Of a stretch of DNA of 64,000 nt, positions 32,163-43,725 are shown one piece after another. This DNA comes from Stenocarpella maydis (Eukaryota > Ascomycota > Sordariomycetes > Diaporthales > Diaporthaceae), in contig NQMI01000087.1 in assembly GCA_002270565.1 (NCBI GenBank), forward strand, positions 124,001-188,000. Reading direction: 5' to 3'. The stretch's first letter is position 1, and every line of letters begins with the position of its first letter. The notes beneath the pieces were generated by a model that saw only the letters and a list, made by a program, of their open reading frames with translations, searched no databases and was not told the DNA's origin. A program made the position numbers and the translations under genes.

Positions 32163-33172
32163 TCAAGCAGGAAGACCACTCCAGATAGCACGCGTCAGGG
32201 CCTGGTCCGACGTGAACGCGCCAACAAGGCAGCCGTCGGCCGGAGGCGTCCACCTGTCGTCGGCGCTGACGGCCGGCGGGTGGCCCAGGATCAGGTCGGC
32301 CACCATGCGCCCGAAGACGACGCTGCCGTGGCCGTTGAGGTGCGTCCTGTCGCCCTCGGCGAGGTTGTACGCCTGCGCGGCGCCCTCGCCGATGGCGTCG
32401 ACGAAGGCGCGCGACGCCTGGTTGAGGTCGATGTGGGGCGACGAGGTCGCCCTGGCCGCCGCGATGGCGGCCAGGCGCTCGTCGTGCAGCGAGTCGGCCG
32501 CGCTGTGCTCGGATGTGAAGACGCGCCTCGTGAGGGGTGTGGTGAGGAGCTGGGGGGTTGTTGTTGTTGTTGTTAGTCACTGGCCGGTTGCCAACGAGGG
32601 ATAATGCCGGTGGCTTGGGATGTTTGCGTACTGGTTTCCCGCCGGCTGCTCTCACCTCCCTGGCAAAGTTCTCCAGGTTGGTCTGGAACTGGCTCAGAGA
32701 GATGTTCGCGGCCTCCTTTTGGTCGTTGTGGCCGAACTGGGAGGAGCATTGGGTTAGAGAATTTCTGACGAGATCTCACGAGCCCAGCCTGCTACCCTTG
32801 GACAGCCTCCCGTTTGACACCACTCACCTGGATGGTCACAACAACATTGTGATCCGCCGCGTCAGCCTTGACCTGGTCGATGACCTGCTTCCAGTAGCCG
32901 CCGCTCACAAAAGACACCGTCGTCGCCCCACTCTTGGCCAGGTTGGTGCCCCTGGCCGGGCCCTCCAGGAAGGAGATAAAGCCCGTACCCCAGCCGCCAT
33001 TGATTGCGGTGGTTGAGTCACCCGCGAGGACGAACGATGGCGGGAGTGTGCTGCAGGCCGCCCGCCGCCCGCCGGTGTCGTTTTCCTGCAAGAAGTGGTT
33101 CAGGCTCGGAGTTGGGCTGCCGGAGACGACGGTGAGCAGGGAAACCAGTGACAAGAGTGTGGAGCGCAACAT
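32163..33172 (-). CDS. Secreted rhamnogalacturonan acetylesterase (CE12, SGNH hydrolase), 278 aa
   Basis: It removes acetyl groups from rhamnogalacturonan I of pectin, outside the cell. Exons: 33172-32828, 32736-32632, 32549-32163. Both introns are phase 0: GTGAGT...CCCAG, and GTACGC...GACTAAC...CCCAG. Residues 1-18 are a signal peptide (ending VVSG). SGNH blocks are present: FVLAGDSTT (nucleophile Ser), AKSGATTV (Gly), FGHNDQ (Asn, at the start of exon 2) and EGDRTHLNGHG (catalytic Asp/His). The length fits the family. It points to growth on plant cell walls. A (GTT)n run in intron 2 lies at about 32560-32577. Confidence 0.9.
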
Positions 33173-34123
33173 TTTATCAGCGGCTGCGATGAAAGACTTC
33201 GCCTACGACCTGAGGGCCAAGTATCAATCACGAGGTAGACGGGCGTGGCGGACTCGCATTCGACAGTAAGTATAGTGATTGCCCGGGGGGGGGGGGACTT
33301 TTACCTTGTTGTGGTCGAGTAGAAAGGCTCCGGCCGGCTATAGTGCAGCGCATTGTCATATGGAATCATGGTGGGTGTGAGTGCCACTGCGGTCTCGTTC
33401 CAATATCAACCGAGAGCTTACACGTATAGCCGCTCCGCTCCTGCGGTTCTGCTTCGTGTCACGCAATCGGGGCACCCCAGCCGGGCAGGCGGACTTTGGA
33501 CTCGAGTGCTGCGACATTGTTCGCTAGAATGCCAAGCCATGCTGCCATTCACGGACGTGGCAGCGTGGTTAACTCTCCAGACCAGGATGCACTGAGGCGT
33601 ACACTCTATTTGCTGCGATGCGAAGGGGGATATGCGGAGCGCAAAGATCCGAGGTATTCTCCACTGCCCTTCAGGTTCGGCACGGAATGGCGCGAGCTCC
33701 AGAGCGGGACGACGAGCTGCACACAGCGAGGTGTGCAACGGGGATTCGACCATCGCCAATCTTGGATGAGAGTTGTTCCATATGCGCATCTGCAAAGGGC
33801 ACTAATATGCATAAGCTCCGTTAGTTCGTGTTGAGCGTAGGGAAGCCAGTTCATGCGCGTCCCTTTCAGTATGCCTCTCCCTCATTTGTGTTCTCCGTCC
33901 CTTGCACCGCTTGCACCGCTTGCACCGCTTGCCTACGATCTCGCAACACTGATGGACCGTCCGCACGCTCGATGTCGTTATAAACAGGACCGGAGGTCCA
34001 AGATGAATTGTGCAATATATACAAGTGGGAAAAAACACCACAAAACAGCCAAACAAGGCCCGGATCTTGACCGGCACTAACCATCATACAAGCGACAACC
34101 GCGCGATCCACCAGATACACACG
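33173..34123. other. Intergenic with a 9-bp tandem repeat
   Basis: CTTGCACCG is repeated three and a half times at 33901-33932, and there is a G homopolymer near 33285-33296. No gene is supported. Confidence 0.45.
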
Positions 34124-36112
34124 CTATACATAGGTCCCGTTCACAGTCGTGTTCAGGAATCCCGGCCCGGCAACCTTGACCAGCGCGCTCGTCAGCGCGC
34201 CCAGCCCGTCGGCCGAGTAGATGCTCGACATGATGGGCGCCGCGGCCGACGCCTCACAGTCGTGGGAGCCGTGCGCGTGCGCGTGGGCGTGCGCGGCCGC
34301 AGCCCCGCCCTCGTCACGGGCGGCCCTCCTCCGCCGGAAGTTGACGCCCGGGCTGATGGTGCCGCAGTTGTACTGCGCCTCGGCGGCCCTGAGCTGGCAG
34401 ATCTCGGAGGTCTTGCAGTCGCCCGTGCACGGGGAGGACGCGCCGTAGTTGCGGTTCTTGCGGGCGTGGTACTCCTGGAAGACGGCGTCGTCGGACTCGA
34501 ACAGCGCGGTCAGGTTGTGCCAGAAGGCGGGCGTCAGCTCGGCGGCCGGGTCGGTGTAGTTGAGGAGGCTGCCGTAGGCCTCCTTGACGCCGTACAGGAC
34601 CTCCCAGGACGGGCCGTCGGTCTGGTAGGTGGGGCTGGAGATGTTGGCGTAGTAGACGGTGAAGTCGAGCACGGCAAAGGTGACGGGGTCGACGTCGTAG
34701 ACGCGGAAGGTCGGGTTGCCCGACGTCGGGGTGAGGGCCGGCGCGACGTAGCTCGCCATGGTGGCGGTGGACGCCGACTGCGCCGCGTAGTCGCTGTAGG
34801 CGATCTCGAACTCGTCCTTGTGCGTGTGGCCGTAGAAGACGCCCGCGATGGTGGCGTCGAAGCGCTGGATGATGCTGTCGAAGTAGTGGCTCTGGTCGTG
34901 GAAGGCGTCGGTGGAGCCCATGGGCATGTGGCCCAGCACCCAGACGCGCTCGCCCGCGGCCTCGGCGGCCGCGAGCTCGCCGGCGAACCAGGTGAGCATG
35001 CCGCTGGGGTCGTGCTCCATGGTCTTCTCGTACAGCCAGAAGTTCTGCCGGTACCAGAGGTTGGTGTTGAGCGAGATGATGCGCAGGCCCGCGTGGCCCT
35101 GGGCGGCCACCGAGTAGCTCCCGTAGTTGGACGAGACCTGCGCGGCGGCGGCGCTGCCGACCCAGCCCTGGATGTCGGCCGACAGCGTGTCGTAGGCCCA
35201 CTGGGTGGTGATGGTCGTGTCCACGCTCGCGGGCGGGAACGAGTTGACGGGGCTGCTGTCGTGGTTGCCGATGACGGCGTACGTCTGCCCGATGCCCTGC
35301 ATGCGGCCGTAGGCGTCGTTCAGGTCGTGGGTGACCTCGTCGTCCGTCACGAGCCAGACGGCGCCCTCGACCACGTCGCCCGTGAAGATGGTGAAGGCGC
35401 GGTCCGGGACGAGGTCCCCGATGGCCTTGTAGAGGCTCTCCTCCAGGCTGAGTGGGCTGTCGCAGTCCGGGTTGCCGTACGGCCCGGCCGGATAGTCGGT
35501 GACGCCGGGCTCGTCGTCGGCGGTGTAGGGCCGGCAGCAGATGTTCTTGGTGCAGTTGTAGCTCGCGCCGGTGGTGTAGTTGAGGTCCACGTGGATGTCG
35601 CTGATGTGCACCACCTTGAGGGGCGTCTGGCCGCTTGGCTGCGGGCGGGTCGCGTTTGCTGGCTTCTGGGTCATGGACACCGAGTACGACGTGTCGACCG
35701 CGGGCCACTGGCACAGCCCAAAGATGGTCATGCAGAAGAGCTCCGACGTCTTGCTCTGGATGTCCATGTTGCGCAGGTCGTGTGCCAGGATGGGGCCCTC
35801 GAGCCCGATCGCGCCGGCGCACACGTCCTTGTCCTCGACGCCCAGGGCCTGGCACACATCGGTGATGACGCTCGTGAAGGCGTCGTTGCCGACATGAGCA
35901 AGCGTCTTGAGCACCAGCAGGAGGGCCTGGCACCCGGAGCACTCGGCAAGATGCTCAATGTCGCCCAGGATGTCGGACACCTCGTCGCGCTTGGCGTGCT
36001 GGCGCCCGTAAGCCACCAGAGACCTGCTCGTCACATCGCCGACCGTGATGGCGCTGGTGAGCAAGGGCAGGATGAGCGACAGGACAAGCCCAACGGCTAA
36101 TGGCAGCCTCAT
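34124..36112 (-). CDS. Acid sphingomyelinase-like phosphodiesterase with saposin B domain, 662 aa
   Basis: This is a secreted or vacuolar metallo-phosphodiesterase that would split sphingomyelin-like or other phosphodiester lipids. I choose the ATG at 36112 because it opens a clear signal peptide (MRLPLAVGLVLSLILPLL...); an upstream in-frame ATG at 36295 would bury it. A saposin-B-like domain with six cysteines occupies about residues 45-125. The metallophosphatase core shows HISDIHVDLNY (Asp/His), FTGDVVEG (Asp), IGNHDSSP (Asn/His), VLGHMPMG (His) and YGHTHKDEF (two His), so the metal set is complete. Many N-x-S/T sites fit secretion. The C-terminal part contains a His/Ala run (HAHAHAHGSH) after an RRRRAAR stretch, which could be a processing site. 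No intron is needed. The 696-codon antisense frame is a bias artefact. Confidence 0.9.
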   Translation of the reverse strand: MRLPLAVGLVLSLILPLLTSAITVGDVTSRSLVAYGRQHAKRDEVSDILGDIEHLAECSGCQALLLVLKTLAHVGNDAFTSVITDVCQALGVEDKDVCAGAIGLEGPILAHDLRNMDIQSKTSELFCMTIFGLCQWPAVDTSYSVSMTQKPANATRPQPSGQTPLKVVHISDIHVDLNYTTGASYNCTKNICCRPYTADDEPGVTDYPAGPYGNPDCDSPLSLEESLYKAIGDLVPDRAFTIFTGDVVEGAVWLVTDDEVTHDLNDAYGRMQGIGQTYAVIGNHDSSPVNSFPPASVDTTITTQWAYDTLSADIQGWVGSAAAAQVSSNYGSYSVAAQGHAGLRIISLNTNLWYRQNFWLYEKTMEHDPSGMLTWFAGELAAAEAAGERVWVLGHMPMGSTDAFHDQSHYFDSIIQRFDATIAGVFYGHTHKDEFEIAYSDYAAQSASTATMASYVAPALTPTSGNPTFRVYDVDPVTFAVLDFTVYYANISSPTYQTDGPSWEVLYGVKEAYGSLLNYTDPAAELTPAFWHNLTALFESDDAVFQEYHARKNRNYGASSPCTGDCKTSEICQLRAAEAQYNCGTISPGVNFRRRRAARDEGGAAAAHAHAHAHGSHDCEASAAAPIMSSIYSADGLGALTSALVKVAGPGFLNTTVNGTYV

Positions 36113-37180
36113 CTTGAGGGAGATGGTAGCGACAGTGGGCGCACGCTTCAGGTCTGGGGGCAGCTGGTGGGATGCCAACGGCGTGGTTCTGGCAGGGCAG
36201 ATGGTGGTGACGAGCCATCGAGGCCTTGGAAGACAGTGGGAGAGAGACATGTTATTATAGTGCAGGGAGGATATGACGATGACCGCACCCAGCACCGCGA
36301 TGCCGCGTTGCCGTGCCTGCGCGCGAGTCGTCGTTCCACACGTGCATGGGGTCGCATGTCATTTCCGATGGGGAGAGGCACGCGCACCGCCCGCAGACGC
36401 TGAATGGACGCCGGCTTGGCGTCGCCGGTGGATGCGACCACACTCATGAACCTTGGCCCGGGTCGCCTGCCAAGAACGGCATCGTGGGCCGGTAGATCCG
36501 GAGCCGCGTCCGCGATATGGAATGTGCGTCCCCTGCGCCGCCATGCGCTCTCTACCTAGACGTGCATAGGCACGCCACCTGCTCTTGGTCGGATTAGCGT
36601 GATAACTATCAGCATTGGCCTCCACTGAGCGCCAATTGAGACCTGGGTACCATCTGCCCGAGCTGGGATTTTGTGAGGCCAGCGCCAAAGAGCCGCACCG
36701 GCAAGGAATACGGTCATCTCTGTCTTGAACTCCCAAAATAGCTCGACGCTGTCTCACCTATATGGGGCCGTGGCACAGGCTTGACCTGTCACCCCCGCAC
36801 TCAGCCTCCTAAGCCCCCGCAGGAGCTGCTATAAAAACATAGCTCCCTTCAGGGCCCGTAGGAGACCCGAGTCAGAGCCGCTGGTGCAGCAAGTAGGGAG
36901 TATAACTAACCAAGTATACAGTGGATTGCAGGGCTGTTAGGCTGCCCTTGTAAGAGCTCTATCAGCCCGGTGATTTATTCGGTCAACGTCCGCCGGCCAG
37001 CCTCCAGTGTTGGCCCGCCTAGTACAAGGAGTTAAGCGTGCAGCCTGCTATAATTGCTATCAGTGTAGCTTATATAGCCGTGCCGTCACAACGTCTGTCT
37101 ATTATGCAGGATCATAACAGCAGCGCGCAATGGCGCATCAGTTCCACTGGGGCCAGGACTATATTTCATGCTCGCTAGGC
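36113..37180. other. Intergenic, no supported gene
   Basis: The left part is the promoter of the sphingomyelinase-like gene. The right part (36800-37180) is AT-richer. Frames here are short and featureless. Confidence 0.4.
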
Positions 37181-38538
37181 TCAGTCTGTGGTGGAGAAGG
37201 TCCAGGAGCTTTCCCAATTATATGGTTCCCCTGGTCCGTAAATAGCGTCATCGACACGACCCCATTCAGGACTGCACTCATTAGTCAGTAGTTGGTGTCG
37301 ACCAAGGCCTGTCGCTCCCGACACGAGACACGGCTATCCCAAGGATACGGCTAACTTACTGGTTAATCCCGTCGACGTAGTCCTGGGCCTCAACCGCGAG
37401 ACAGCTGCTGCTGGTGACATTTGACCTCCCCGGCAGCCCCTGGGTGCTAGCCTTCAGCGGCGCAGTTCCGTCGCTCCACCAGCAGCTGTACACCTGGACG
37501 CCGGGCTGGTCGGTGCGGAGCTCGGCCTTGACGCCGCTGTGCCCCGAGGCGAGCGTCACGACCGGGGCGTTCCTCGGGGCCGAGTCAAACAGCCAGTAGC
37601 CGTTGTACCCGTTGCACCCGCTGCCGCAGTTGTTGACGAAGCCCGGGTCCGAGAGCGAGTGCCCGAGCTTGATGTCCGGGGCAGACGCGAAGTCGTTGAC
37701 GGACCCCGGCGCGGCGGTCAGGATCTTCCCGGTGGGCAGGGCACCGCCGTCGATCTCGAGGTAGCGCTTGGAGTACGGCATGGCCAGGGTGTGGTTCCAT
37801 ATCGTTGGCGTCTGCGGGTCCTTGTAGGCGTCTAGGTTGAAGTAGGTGTGGTGGGTGAGCATCAGGGGTGTCTTGTTGGTCAGCGACCTGGCGGACATTT
37901 TGATGTTCAGCCTGTTCGGCGTGACCCTGTACGTCACGCTTGCCCTGACGTCGCCGATCATGTTGAGGGAGCTGTTCGACTTGTCCAGGATCGAGAAGGT
38001 GATGCTATCGCGCGAGACCGCCGTCACGTTCCAGAAACGCCAGGACCAGTTGTTGTTCCCACTATGCAGAGTGTTGTTTCCGTCGTTCCTCTCGGTGTGG
38101 TACGTCACGTTGTCGATGGAGTACTGAGCGTGCCCGATCCGGTTGACGTATCTGCCAGGTATGGAGTTGTAGACTGGGTGACTTGGGTCCTCAGCTAGAA
38201 GACACGAAATCAGAAAACAGCATGCAGAGTACGCCTAGAGGAGTGTTGCCTTGCCGTAAAAGTTGATGTCATCGTAACCAAGAACGATGTCAATATCTTT
38301 GCCGGATTTGTCTTTGACCCACAAGTTGGTAAGCGAGGCACCGTACGTGATGAACTAAGAAGGGTGTTAACAGGCTTTGAGACTGGTGGTCCGTTGTGAA
38401 CTTTTGCGAAGCTCTCACCTTTGCCTTAATATTTGCGGCCCTGATAGTGTATTGCCTGTCCCCAGCCTCATACTGCCACGCCGCCGTGGCAATGGGAATG
38501 ACCGCAGCTAGCACTGCCGCAATTGAAAAACGCATCAT
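37181..38538 (-). CDS. Secreted aldose 1-epimerase (mutarotase), 381 aa
   Basis: It interconverts alpha and beta anomers of aldoses such as galactose or glucose, here outside the cell. Exons: 38538-38419, 38354-38255, 38194-37360, 37271-37181; all junctions close in phase. The signal peptide is residues 1-19 (ends ATAA). FITYGASLTNLWV and GRYVNRIGHAQY are the conserved N-terminal blocks. LTHHTYFNL carries the catalytic His, and VEAQDYVDGINHPEWG carries the catalytic Glu with the typical HPEWG end split by intron 3. Intron 2 (38254-38195) begins GCAAGG and ends TTCTAG: a GC-AG intron, because no GT donor gives the conserved FYAEDPSHP junction. The final exon codes GPGEPYNWESSWTFS, the usual C-terminus, so the simple stop at 37356 is inside an intron. 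Confidence 0.88.
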
Positions 38539-40134
38539 GCTTCTCTTTGAAATCCTCTATACAAGGCAAAATTGTCCTCGAGCTTCTGTGTGGGAGGTCG
38601 GTCACATCTATATATTTACAAGAGATGAATCGGATTTTCGATTGGTATCAATGCTGAAATCAATATAAACAGGGCCGGTGGCAGAAATATTTCGGAGCGA
38701 AGCGGACCGTTTCCATATATTGCAAAGCCGGAGGGAGCCCGCCCGCATTGGCTACAATGGTCACCACCTTTGGCGGCCTGTCTCATGGACCTTCATTTGG
38801 AGACAAGCAGACGCTAGGAACATGCGATGTACTTTAAGTTTAGGCTTTTTGTATGATATCGGAGACTACATCGAGGTAATTTCACAAGTCCCGAGAAACA
38901 TATCATGCATTTAATAACTATCCTAATGTGCCCGCCAAGCAAACCGTGTACCACCGTTGAGGCTGAATCGCTGTATGGGGCCACAAGTAATAAAAGTGGC
39001 TCCTCCGTGTGGCCGTAATACAGCAAACCGTTGAGCGCCCCCTTCGAGTTATCACTTATTTGCAAGGAACCCTCATGACCGCATTGGCTTTATTCCCAGA
39101 TTTCCGGGACTAGCAAATTATTTTCAGCCTTGACTTGAGGCCGACAAATCTCGACGATGCACCTTTACGCTTCCCATCAAGAAGAATTGTCGGAAGCGGA
39201 AATTGAGCCCAGACGGTAAAGCTGAACTAAGAGCGAATACAGTCCAGCTTTTTCATATCGCGAATGCCTTCAATGTTTCTGGCCAAAAAAGCGTAGAGAC
39301 TAAGGCCCCAGTGGAACCAAACGTTTCGTTCAGGCCAAAGGCGGTGGGTCTACTAAAGCCCGATTACACAGCTGCTGTGCGGTGGGGCAAGCGAAAGAAG
39401 TATTCAGCCAGAAGTGAAGTAGGATTTCATTTTGTCAACAATGAGTGAGTGGTGTATTAGAAAGCAGACGCCGATGTGCTGAGTGCCTGAAATGACCGCA
39501 TCGGTTGCTTACGATACCCTAACCCTTGACTTTTGCCAACAGGAAGCGATGAGACATGATCTGGATCGTGATCAGTGAAAGGGGCAATCTCTCCTACAAG
39601 CTGTTCTGATACCAGTATGAGATGTTCTGATATCTTTGTTTCGCAATTTTTGTCGGCAAAGTGGCTATTGAATTGTTGGTTGAATCGTTGATACCGAGGT
39701 CTAGCGGCTGAACTATGGGGCTCTCCATGGATCCAAGTAACTAACCGGGGCCCAGGGCGAGTCCTTGTGTAAATAGTCTTGTGCTAGTGACGCCTATCCA
39801 TTTTCAAACAGGAGGAGTTTATTAGTCTGCAGTGAGAACCACAACTTTAGCATGGCTGCGAGTGATGAGGTCAGGGTCTGGCCTAGGCAGTCCAATACTA
39901 CCCCCTGTGATGCCGGCGGATGGTGAGATCACGATGATTCAGCAGTTGTGTCGCTTGAAGGTGCGTCATCGGAGCTGTAAGATGGCGTTTCGTAGACGTC
40001 AGATACATTTGTCACGTATTTGGAGAAACCATACTTATAAATACAACACAAATGCCTTGCTATAACATGCAGTATTTGATTAGGTATCCCTCTACGATCT
40101 TGACTGAAACAAAAACTTGCAACCAATTCTGACG
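38539..40134. other. 1.6 kb intergenic, AT-rich
   Basis: No coding pattern is supported. The short frame at 39203-39448 shows no domain. Confidence 0.4.
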
Positions 40135-40479
40135 ATGGAGGCCGCAAAGCAGAAGTTCCAGGAGGCAGTAGAAAAGACCCAAGCACCCGGAGGCAAGCGG
40201 ATATATCTTTCACATGACAACTCTCTATCTTACCCCAGCCTCAAGTCCTCGAAATCCCGTTACGCAGTATGCTAACCTTGTTTCCTCACAGACGCAAAGG
40301 GTCCCCCAGGAGGAGAAATGAGGACAGCGCAACCATCCAAGAATGATGCGTCGATCAGTAATACCTTCACAACTGGCGACCGCACTGCGAATTCGCATCC
40401 AACGGAGGACCAGCACCAGGGCACCAGAGGAGAAACACAATTCGGGACAAACTTCTTCAAGCCCGGAAGCGCAACTTGA
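40135..40479 (+). CDS. Small hydrophilic protein (81 aa) with a GC-AG intron
   Basis: The function is unknown. Exon 1 (40135-40192) codes MEAAKQKFQEAVEKTQAPGG, an amphipathic helix-like start. Exon 2 (40292-40479) continues DAKGPPGGEMRTAQPS...TQFGTNFFKPGSAT and stops at 40479. The 99-bp intron starts GCAAGC, has a perfect GCTAAC branch site and ends CTCACAG. No GT donor in range keeps both frames. The whole protein is charged and glycine/threonine-rich with no signal or membrane segment, like small stress- or conidiation-associated fungal proteins; that comparison is only by composition. Without splicing the first exon runs on to a stop in the intron. Confidence 0.55.
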
Positions 40480-41287
40480 GGAGCCAGTAGGAATGGGCCA
40501 GCCAAGGAACACTGGAGTGGACCGGAAGCATAAGACCAAAGGGAAGCTGCGGGATAAAAACGTGTGTGAATAGAATTTATTATAGGTCAAGATGCCTTGG
40601 ATGTCATCTTGTACAGCATAATCCTCCGTCGAAAGCAAGGGAAACGGTGCTTCTTGTCAAAATTGCTAGATACGTGCATTTCAGTGCGGTAATGTTGCAC
40701 TGACGTATCTGATAAACGCCTCCATGACGTCTATATAAGTCACAACTCCCTCCATGACCACCGCTAGGGGGCGGGGTCTGACAAATGTCTCGAGGTCTGA
40801 GAATACCTATCAGTACCATGTATGCCATGATCAGTCACGACGGGATACTATCCCGCTCTAGGTCTGCCACAGGATCACCAAATCTCTTTCACTCTACGTT
40901 CTTCCCCCCCTCCTTTCCTTTCCCATGCCATCGATGCGCCATTTATATGTCAATTCGACCATTGATAGACCGTTAGGCAGTACAAAGGGATGACCCTTGA
41001 CCGGTTATCAAAAGTTAAAAGCCACCTGTACCTGCCTTGAGCCCGACAAGCCTTGCCTTGTTAAAGTTAAGAGATAAAGAGAAACAGTCCAGTCTTAGTG
41101 TCGACGCAAAATCCGTTCTTCCGTCTCGCTCCTTTCGGGATAGTCGCTGTTGGTCCGAATTATTGACTGGCACCGTCCGATATGCGTCTGGTTACACAGC
41201 AAAAATGGTCAATGACCTCACCAGAAGCAGCCTGTAGAAATCCCCGGACCTTGGCCTTGAGCGGTCGCCGACTGTATCGTGGTGAGC
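40480..41287. other. Intergenic between two convergent genes
   Basis: No gene is supported. A C-rich tract lies at 40907-40920. This is the 3' flank of both neighbours. Confidence 0.4.
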
Positions 41288-43725
41288 TTAGAGAATGCCT
41301 GCAGGGTCCTCAGAGCTGTGATCCCACTCAGGCCACTCCTCCTCATTCTCCTTGGGCTTGGTAGTAGTGTCGATCCTGGTAAGCGCATCGCCTCTGGAAC
41401 CGCGCTTGTCGGCAAACACGGACGGCGGCACGCTAGGGTCATGTCCACCTGCGACGGGGATTGCGTGTGCGACCTTGAGGCACTCCATCCGCGCCCGGGC
41501 GTCCGCAGCCGTATGTCCCTCTCCAGCCCCCCGGGCTGCCACAGGTGGAGAGTCAGCCGTAGCTGCCGTCGGAGTGTCACGGGCGCCAGATGTAGTGGCC
41601 GTCGAGGACAAAACCGCCCGAGGAGAGACCTGGATGGATCGGTTTGCCTATTTCGAGTTGTTAGCAAGCCATACTTATAAGAAACGTGTGGAGGTCCAAG
41701 ACTTACGCGCCGAGCATCCTGGCCCTGTCCCTCCGGCTGGGCATCATCCAAGGTCTCAGCGTATCCAACGCCCTGGCCGTTGTTCAGGCCCCGGTTGTTG
41801 TTATTGCACTGACTGAAATCAACCAAGCCGTCCCAATCTACATCCTCGTCGTCCCAGCCTTGCTCGTTCGCTCGTGGGTCATTGCTTCTAAGGGGAACGA
41901 ACTGGGGAACTTGATGACGAAACGGGTTGTGTGCATTGCCACGGCGAGGCGCCTGCATCTGGAGCTCCTCATCGGGCTCAAGCAGGTTAGACCATGGGAA
42001 ACTTCCCTCATCGATACCACGCGGGGCCTGGTGGCTGAGCGCGTACCGGCCAAGCTGCTGGTGCCGGTGCTGCTGCTTAGGGAGGTACTGGCGAGGCTGC
42101 TGGGCTGTCTGAGGCTGATGTGGCCGAAGGCGTTGGCGAGGCGTGTAAGGCGCAGGAGGCTGTTTGTTGATATCTGATCCAGCCGTCTGAAGCCCGTGCT
42201 TACCACTTGAGCCCAAAGCATCCTGGAATGCTCCAGCACGCTTAGACTCATCACAAAGGCCACCCTTGCCCACTTTCATCTCCTCCAGGACCTTCCGCAT
42301 CGCGGCACTGTGGTCAATCCTCACCAGGCCAACAAAGAAGTTGGTCTGCTTCGGGTCGCCAGCATCAGGGCGGGCTGGAGTGGGCTGCTGGCTAGAACCG
42401 CCAGTATCCGTTGGTTCGGCTGGAGGCGCAGACGAGGCTGAGTTCGCCGGGCCACCAGTGTTCTCGTAGCCGCGGTGGCGCCTGATGGCGGAAACAGCGT
42501 TGAGGGGCAGAAAGAATGTGCCTGGGTAGGTGTTCGTTACCGGTGTCGATGAGACGGGGAGCCTGCTGGGGCCATCAGATGTGGTGGGCGTCGGAGCTTC
42601 TGGAATGGCTGGCTGTATTGTGCTGGGAGATGGTCGCGTCGCGCGAGCAGCTGCCCTCGTTCCCTGGGGAACACGATTCGCGGGCACGAGGCGTCTCATG
42701 ACATCGGCGTGCGCGGCTGAGGCCGAAGAGACAGAAGTCTGGCCCTGGCCGCCGGTAGGAGATGGCGCCGAGGCTCTAGGAGTGCTGGGCTGGGCTGATG
42801 TAGTGGCGTTGGCAGCTTCTTGAGCCGCGCGAGCAGCCTTCATGCCGCGGCGAGCTCGGTGGTCGATAAAAACGGCGTCGTCTGCGGCGGCTCGCTTAGC
42901 CCTCTTGCTGGGCGGCGGGCCAGCCTGCTCGTCGTCGGCCGTGGCTGGTTTAGCCGTCTCAATGGGCTGCGGTTCAGCCTTCTCGCCCTCGCCCTCGCCC
43001 TCGCCGTCCTTGTCCTCGTCCTGGTCTTCTTTATCACCTTCGGCAGGCCCAGGCACGGCGTTGACTGGCCTTCCAGCCTTGGGCATATTCTTCCTCGCGA
43101 ACCCGAGCTGTTCGTCTCGGTTGTTGTTGCCCTTGATGTTGAGGAACTTCTTGGAGGACTCTTCAGCGGCCTGCATTGCAAGACGCTTCTCCATCGTGAG
43201 CTCGTCGAAGAAGAGAGCCTTGCATATCGTCTTGTGCATCTCAAGGGTCTCAACAACGCTGTCCATGCGCTCAGCAAAAGTCTTGTATTTGTGAAGCTTG
43301 AGCCCCGTCAAGAGTGGCCAAGATGGGATCGAGAGAACCCCAGAGTGCACCTTGTGCACGGCTTTGACCAGCAGCCCGGCGCGCAATTGGACCTCGAACA
43401 TTGTCAAATCATCCACGTATTTCATGACCGGAGACCTCTTATCACCGTTCTTCTTCTTTTTGCCCTTCTCCTCCTTGAGGACGGCGTCACAAGCTTTATC
43501 CGTTGACCGGATAGCGTCGTGAATCCGCTTTGCTTCGCGCTTAAGCAGCTCGGTGGTGAGCAGGGGCGGCTGCTCGCCCGGGGTAAATTCCTCGTCTCGG
43601 AGGGACAAGTATGCGGCTGCCAGGTCATTCATATCATCGACGCCGTCGAGAAGGTCGATGTATGTTCCGGGGGGGATATTGCTGCCTCTGGCAAGCCGAT
43701 CCTTTACCACCTCAACAAGACTCAT
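41288..43725 (-). CDS. Hypothetical low-complexity nuclear-type protein, 792 aa
   Basis: No family is recognised. Exon 1 is 43725-41707 and exon 2 is 41647-41288. The 59-bp intron (GTAAGT...GCTAAC...AATAG) is phase 0; ignoring it gives a false frame to 41218. The start is MSLVEVVKDRL at 43725; an upstream in-frame ATG at 43791 is less likely. Residues 1-225 look folded: mostly helical, with a KGKKKKNG loop. Then an acidic run (EDQDEDKDGEGEGEGEKAE) precedes PPPSKRAKRAAADD, a good nuclear localisation signal. The rest is Pro/Ser/Gln/Thr-rich and probably disordered, with a conserved-looking island FFVGLVRIDHSAAMRKVLEEM near 450. The C-terminus ends in an acidic EEEWPEWDHSSED. A chromatin or RNA-processing role would be a guess. 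Confidence 0.7.

Noticed and set aside
31021..32655. 544-codon minus frame spanning the S9 peptidase and part of the CE12 gene
   Set aside because: It crosses the real CE12 introns and runs antisense to the peptidase; its residues are Arg/Pro noise.
34010..36100. Long open frame (about 700 codons) on the plus strand opposite the sphingomyelinase-like gene
   Set aside because: It is Arg/Gly/Val/Ala-rich with no domain and arises from GC-rich third positions of the real gene on the other strand.
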